In this document: in pieces, positions 4,667-5,805 of the stretch | Layout of the letters: the number at the start of each line of letters is the position of its first letter | Position numbering within the stretch: the stretch's first letter is position 1 | Source of the DNA: an uncultured Caulobacteraceae bacterium | GTDB taxonomy: Bacteria > Pseudomonadota > Alphaproteobacteria > Caulobacterales > Caulobacteraceae | Length of the DNA: 5,805 bases | Assembly: GCA_946482375.1 (NCBI GenBank) | Contig: CAMLRH010000177.1 | Location: forward strand, 1 to 5,805 | Direction of reading: 5' to 3' | The notes under the pieces: generated by a model | What the model saw: the letters and a program-made list of their open reading frames with translations, nothing else | The model's database searches: none | What the model was told of the DNA's origin: nothing | Made by a program: the position numbers and the translations under genes

Positions 4667-5805
4667 ATGGACTTCAACTTCACCGAAGAGCAGTCGATGC
4701 TGCGCGACACGGTCGCGAGCTTCCTGCAGGACAAGTACGACTTCGAGACCCGCCGCAAGATCGTGGCGTCTGACACGGGCTGGCGGCAGGACTATTGGGC
4801 GGCCTTCGCCAACGAGCTTGGCATCCTCGGCGCGCCGTTCTCGGAAGAGCTGGGCGGCCTGGGCGGCGGCGCCATCGAGAACATGATCGTCATGGAGGAG
4901 TTCGGTAAGGCGCTGGTCGTCGAACCCTACCTCGGCACGGTCGTCATCGGCGGCGGCTTCCTGAAGCATTCCGGCCACGCGTCGGCGTCCGACCTGATCG
5001 CGGGCATCATCGGCGGCGAAACCGTGATCGCCTTCGCCTACGCCGAGCCTCAGGCGCGCTACAACTGGGCCAACCTGAAGACGACGGCCAAGAAGGAAGG
5101 CGCCGGCTACGTGCTGAACGGCCACAAGGCGGTCGTCGTCGGCGCGCCCTGGGCGACCCACCTGATCGTCACCGCCCGCACCGGCGGCTCGCAGTCGGAA
5201 GCCAAAGGCGTTTCGGTCTTCCTGGTCGAGAAGAACGCGCCGGGAATCGTCACCCGTGACTACCCGACGGTCGACGGCCAGCGCGCCTCGGAGGTCTACT
5301 TCGAGAACGTCTCAATTCCGGCCGAAGCCCTGATCGGCGGCGAAGGCGCGGGCCTGCCGCTGGTCGAGAAGGTCATAGACGAAGCCACCGCCGCGGTCTG
5401 CGCGGAAGCGGTCGGCGCCATGCGCAAGCTGCACGAGGGCACGCTCGACTACGCCCGCCAGCGCAAGCAGTTCGGCCAGCCGATCGCCAACTTCCAGGTG
5501 CTGCAGCACCGCATGGTCGACATGCTCATCAACCTGGAGCAGTCGGTGTCGATGACCTACATGGCCACGATCAAGGTCAGCGACGACGCCGAGCGCGCCA
5601 AGGCCGTCTCCGCCGCCAAGGTGCAGATCGGCAAGGCCTGCAAGTTCGTCGGCCAGCAGGCGATCCAGATCCACGGTGGCATGGGCATGACCGATGAGCT
5701 TTCCATCGGCCACTACTTCAAGCGCGCCACCATGATCGAAGGCCTGTTCGGCTCGGTGGACCACCACCTGCGCCGCTACGAGAGCCTGAGCTTCGACAAG
5801 GCGGC
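4667..5805 (+). CDS. Acyl-CoA dehydrogenase, small (FAD-binding) subunit, PimD-like, 3' partial
   Basis: The frame from ATG 4667 stays open to the right edge, giving 379 codons with no stop. Family members are about this size, so only a few residues are probably missing. The N-terminus MDFNFTEEQSMLRDTVASFL and segments such as GAPFSEELGGLGGGAIENMIVMEEFG (about 55-80) and VVEPYLGTVVIGGGF (84-98) resemble pimeloyl-CoA dehydrogenase small subunits. FAD-binding elements are intact: YARQRKQFGQPIANFQ (262-277; R266 is the canonical Arg) and QIHGGMGMTDE (334-344). Both known catalytic Glu positions are lost: my hand alignment puts A240 at the isovaleryl/long-chain position (E239 is adjacent) and F361 at the medium-chain position. 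AYAEPQARYN (124-133) is a degenerate form of the usual TEPxxGSD signature. It most likely pairs with the upstream large subunit to form one active enzyme, and it is probably co-transcribed across the 140-base gap. Confidence 0.92.
   Translation, partial: MDFNFTEEQSMLRDTVASFLQDKYDFETRRKIVASDTGWRQDYWAAFANELGILGAPFSEELGGLGGGAIENMIVMEEFGKALVVEPYLGTVVIGGGFLKHSGHASASDLIAGIIGGETVIAFAYAEPQARYNWANLKTTAKKEGAGYVLNGHKAVVVGAPWATHLIVTARTGGSQSEAKGVSVFLVEKNAPGIVTRDYPTVDGQRASEVYFENVSIPAEALIGGEGAGLPLVEKVIDEATAAVCAEAVGAMRKLHEGTLDYARQRKQFGQPIANFQVLQHRMVDMLINLEQSVSMTYMATIKVSDDAERAKAVSAAKVQIGKACKFVGQQAIQIHGGMGMTDELSIGHYFKRATMIEGLFGSVDHHLRRYESLSFDKA

Noticed and set aside
4607..5767. Minus-strand frames opposite the last gene
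   Set aside because: The plus strand is open throughout 4667-5805 and encodes an evident acyl-CoA dehydrogenase subunit; the minus frames are mirror shadows.

Overview
The window is GC-rich, with strongly C/G-ending codons throughout. Gene content and intergenic palindromes starting with GTCATCCT point to an alphaproteobacterium, most likely of the Caulobacter/Phenylobacterium group. That assignment is inference from style and gene families; there is no rRNA or other marker gene here.

Layout. (1) Positions 11-2108, plus strand: two exported proteins in tandem. The first is a small M23-type (LytM) zinc metallopeptidase-like protein. The second is a lipoprotein of the PQQ-dependent sorbosone/soluble glucose dehydrogenase beta-propeller family. 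(2) Positions 2058-2185: an imperfect palindromic intergenic repeat lies between convergent genes and also encodes the last ~16 residues of the dehydrogenase. (3) Positions 2188-3191, minus strand: a two-gene operon of free methionine-(R)-sulfoxide reductase (msrC) followed by an FMN-type flavin reductase, joined by an ATGA start/stop overlap. (4) Positions 3192-3311: a divergent promoter region with a perfect 16-bp palindrome of TetR-operator type. (5) Positions 3312-5805, plus strand: two acyl-CoA dehydrogenase paralogues in tandem, of the pimeloyl-CoA dehydrogenase large/small subunit (PimC/PimD) type, separated by a 107-bp palindromic repeat. The second gene runs off the right end, probably only a few codons short of its stop.

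How the genes fit together. The two acyl-CoA dehydrogenase subunits look like one heteromeric enzyme. The large subunit keeps the probable catalytic glutamate but lacks the usual FAD motifs; the small subunit keeps the FAD motifs but lacks a catalytic glutamate. The palindrome upstream fits the published PsrA-type pattern CAAAC-N(2-4)-GTTTG, so TetR-family control of this acyl-CoA oxidation operon is a reasonable hypothesis. The msrC/flavin reductase pair fits oxidative-damage repair and flavin redox housekeeping. The first two genes act in the cell envelope and show no clear pathway link to the rest.

No stretch over 300 bases lacks a gene. I see no tRNA, rRNA, CRISPR array, transposase or prophage gene, and no clearly novel multi-gene system. 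The most useful observations are the operator-like palindrome, the split active site of the dehydrogenase pair, and the two repeat elements.
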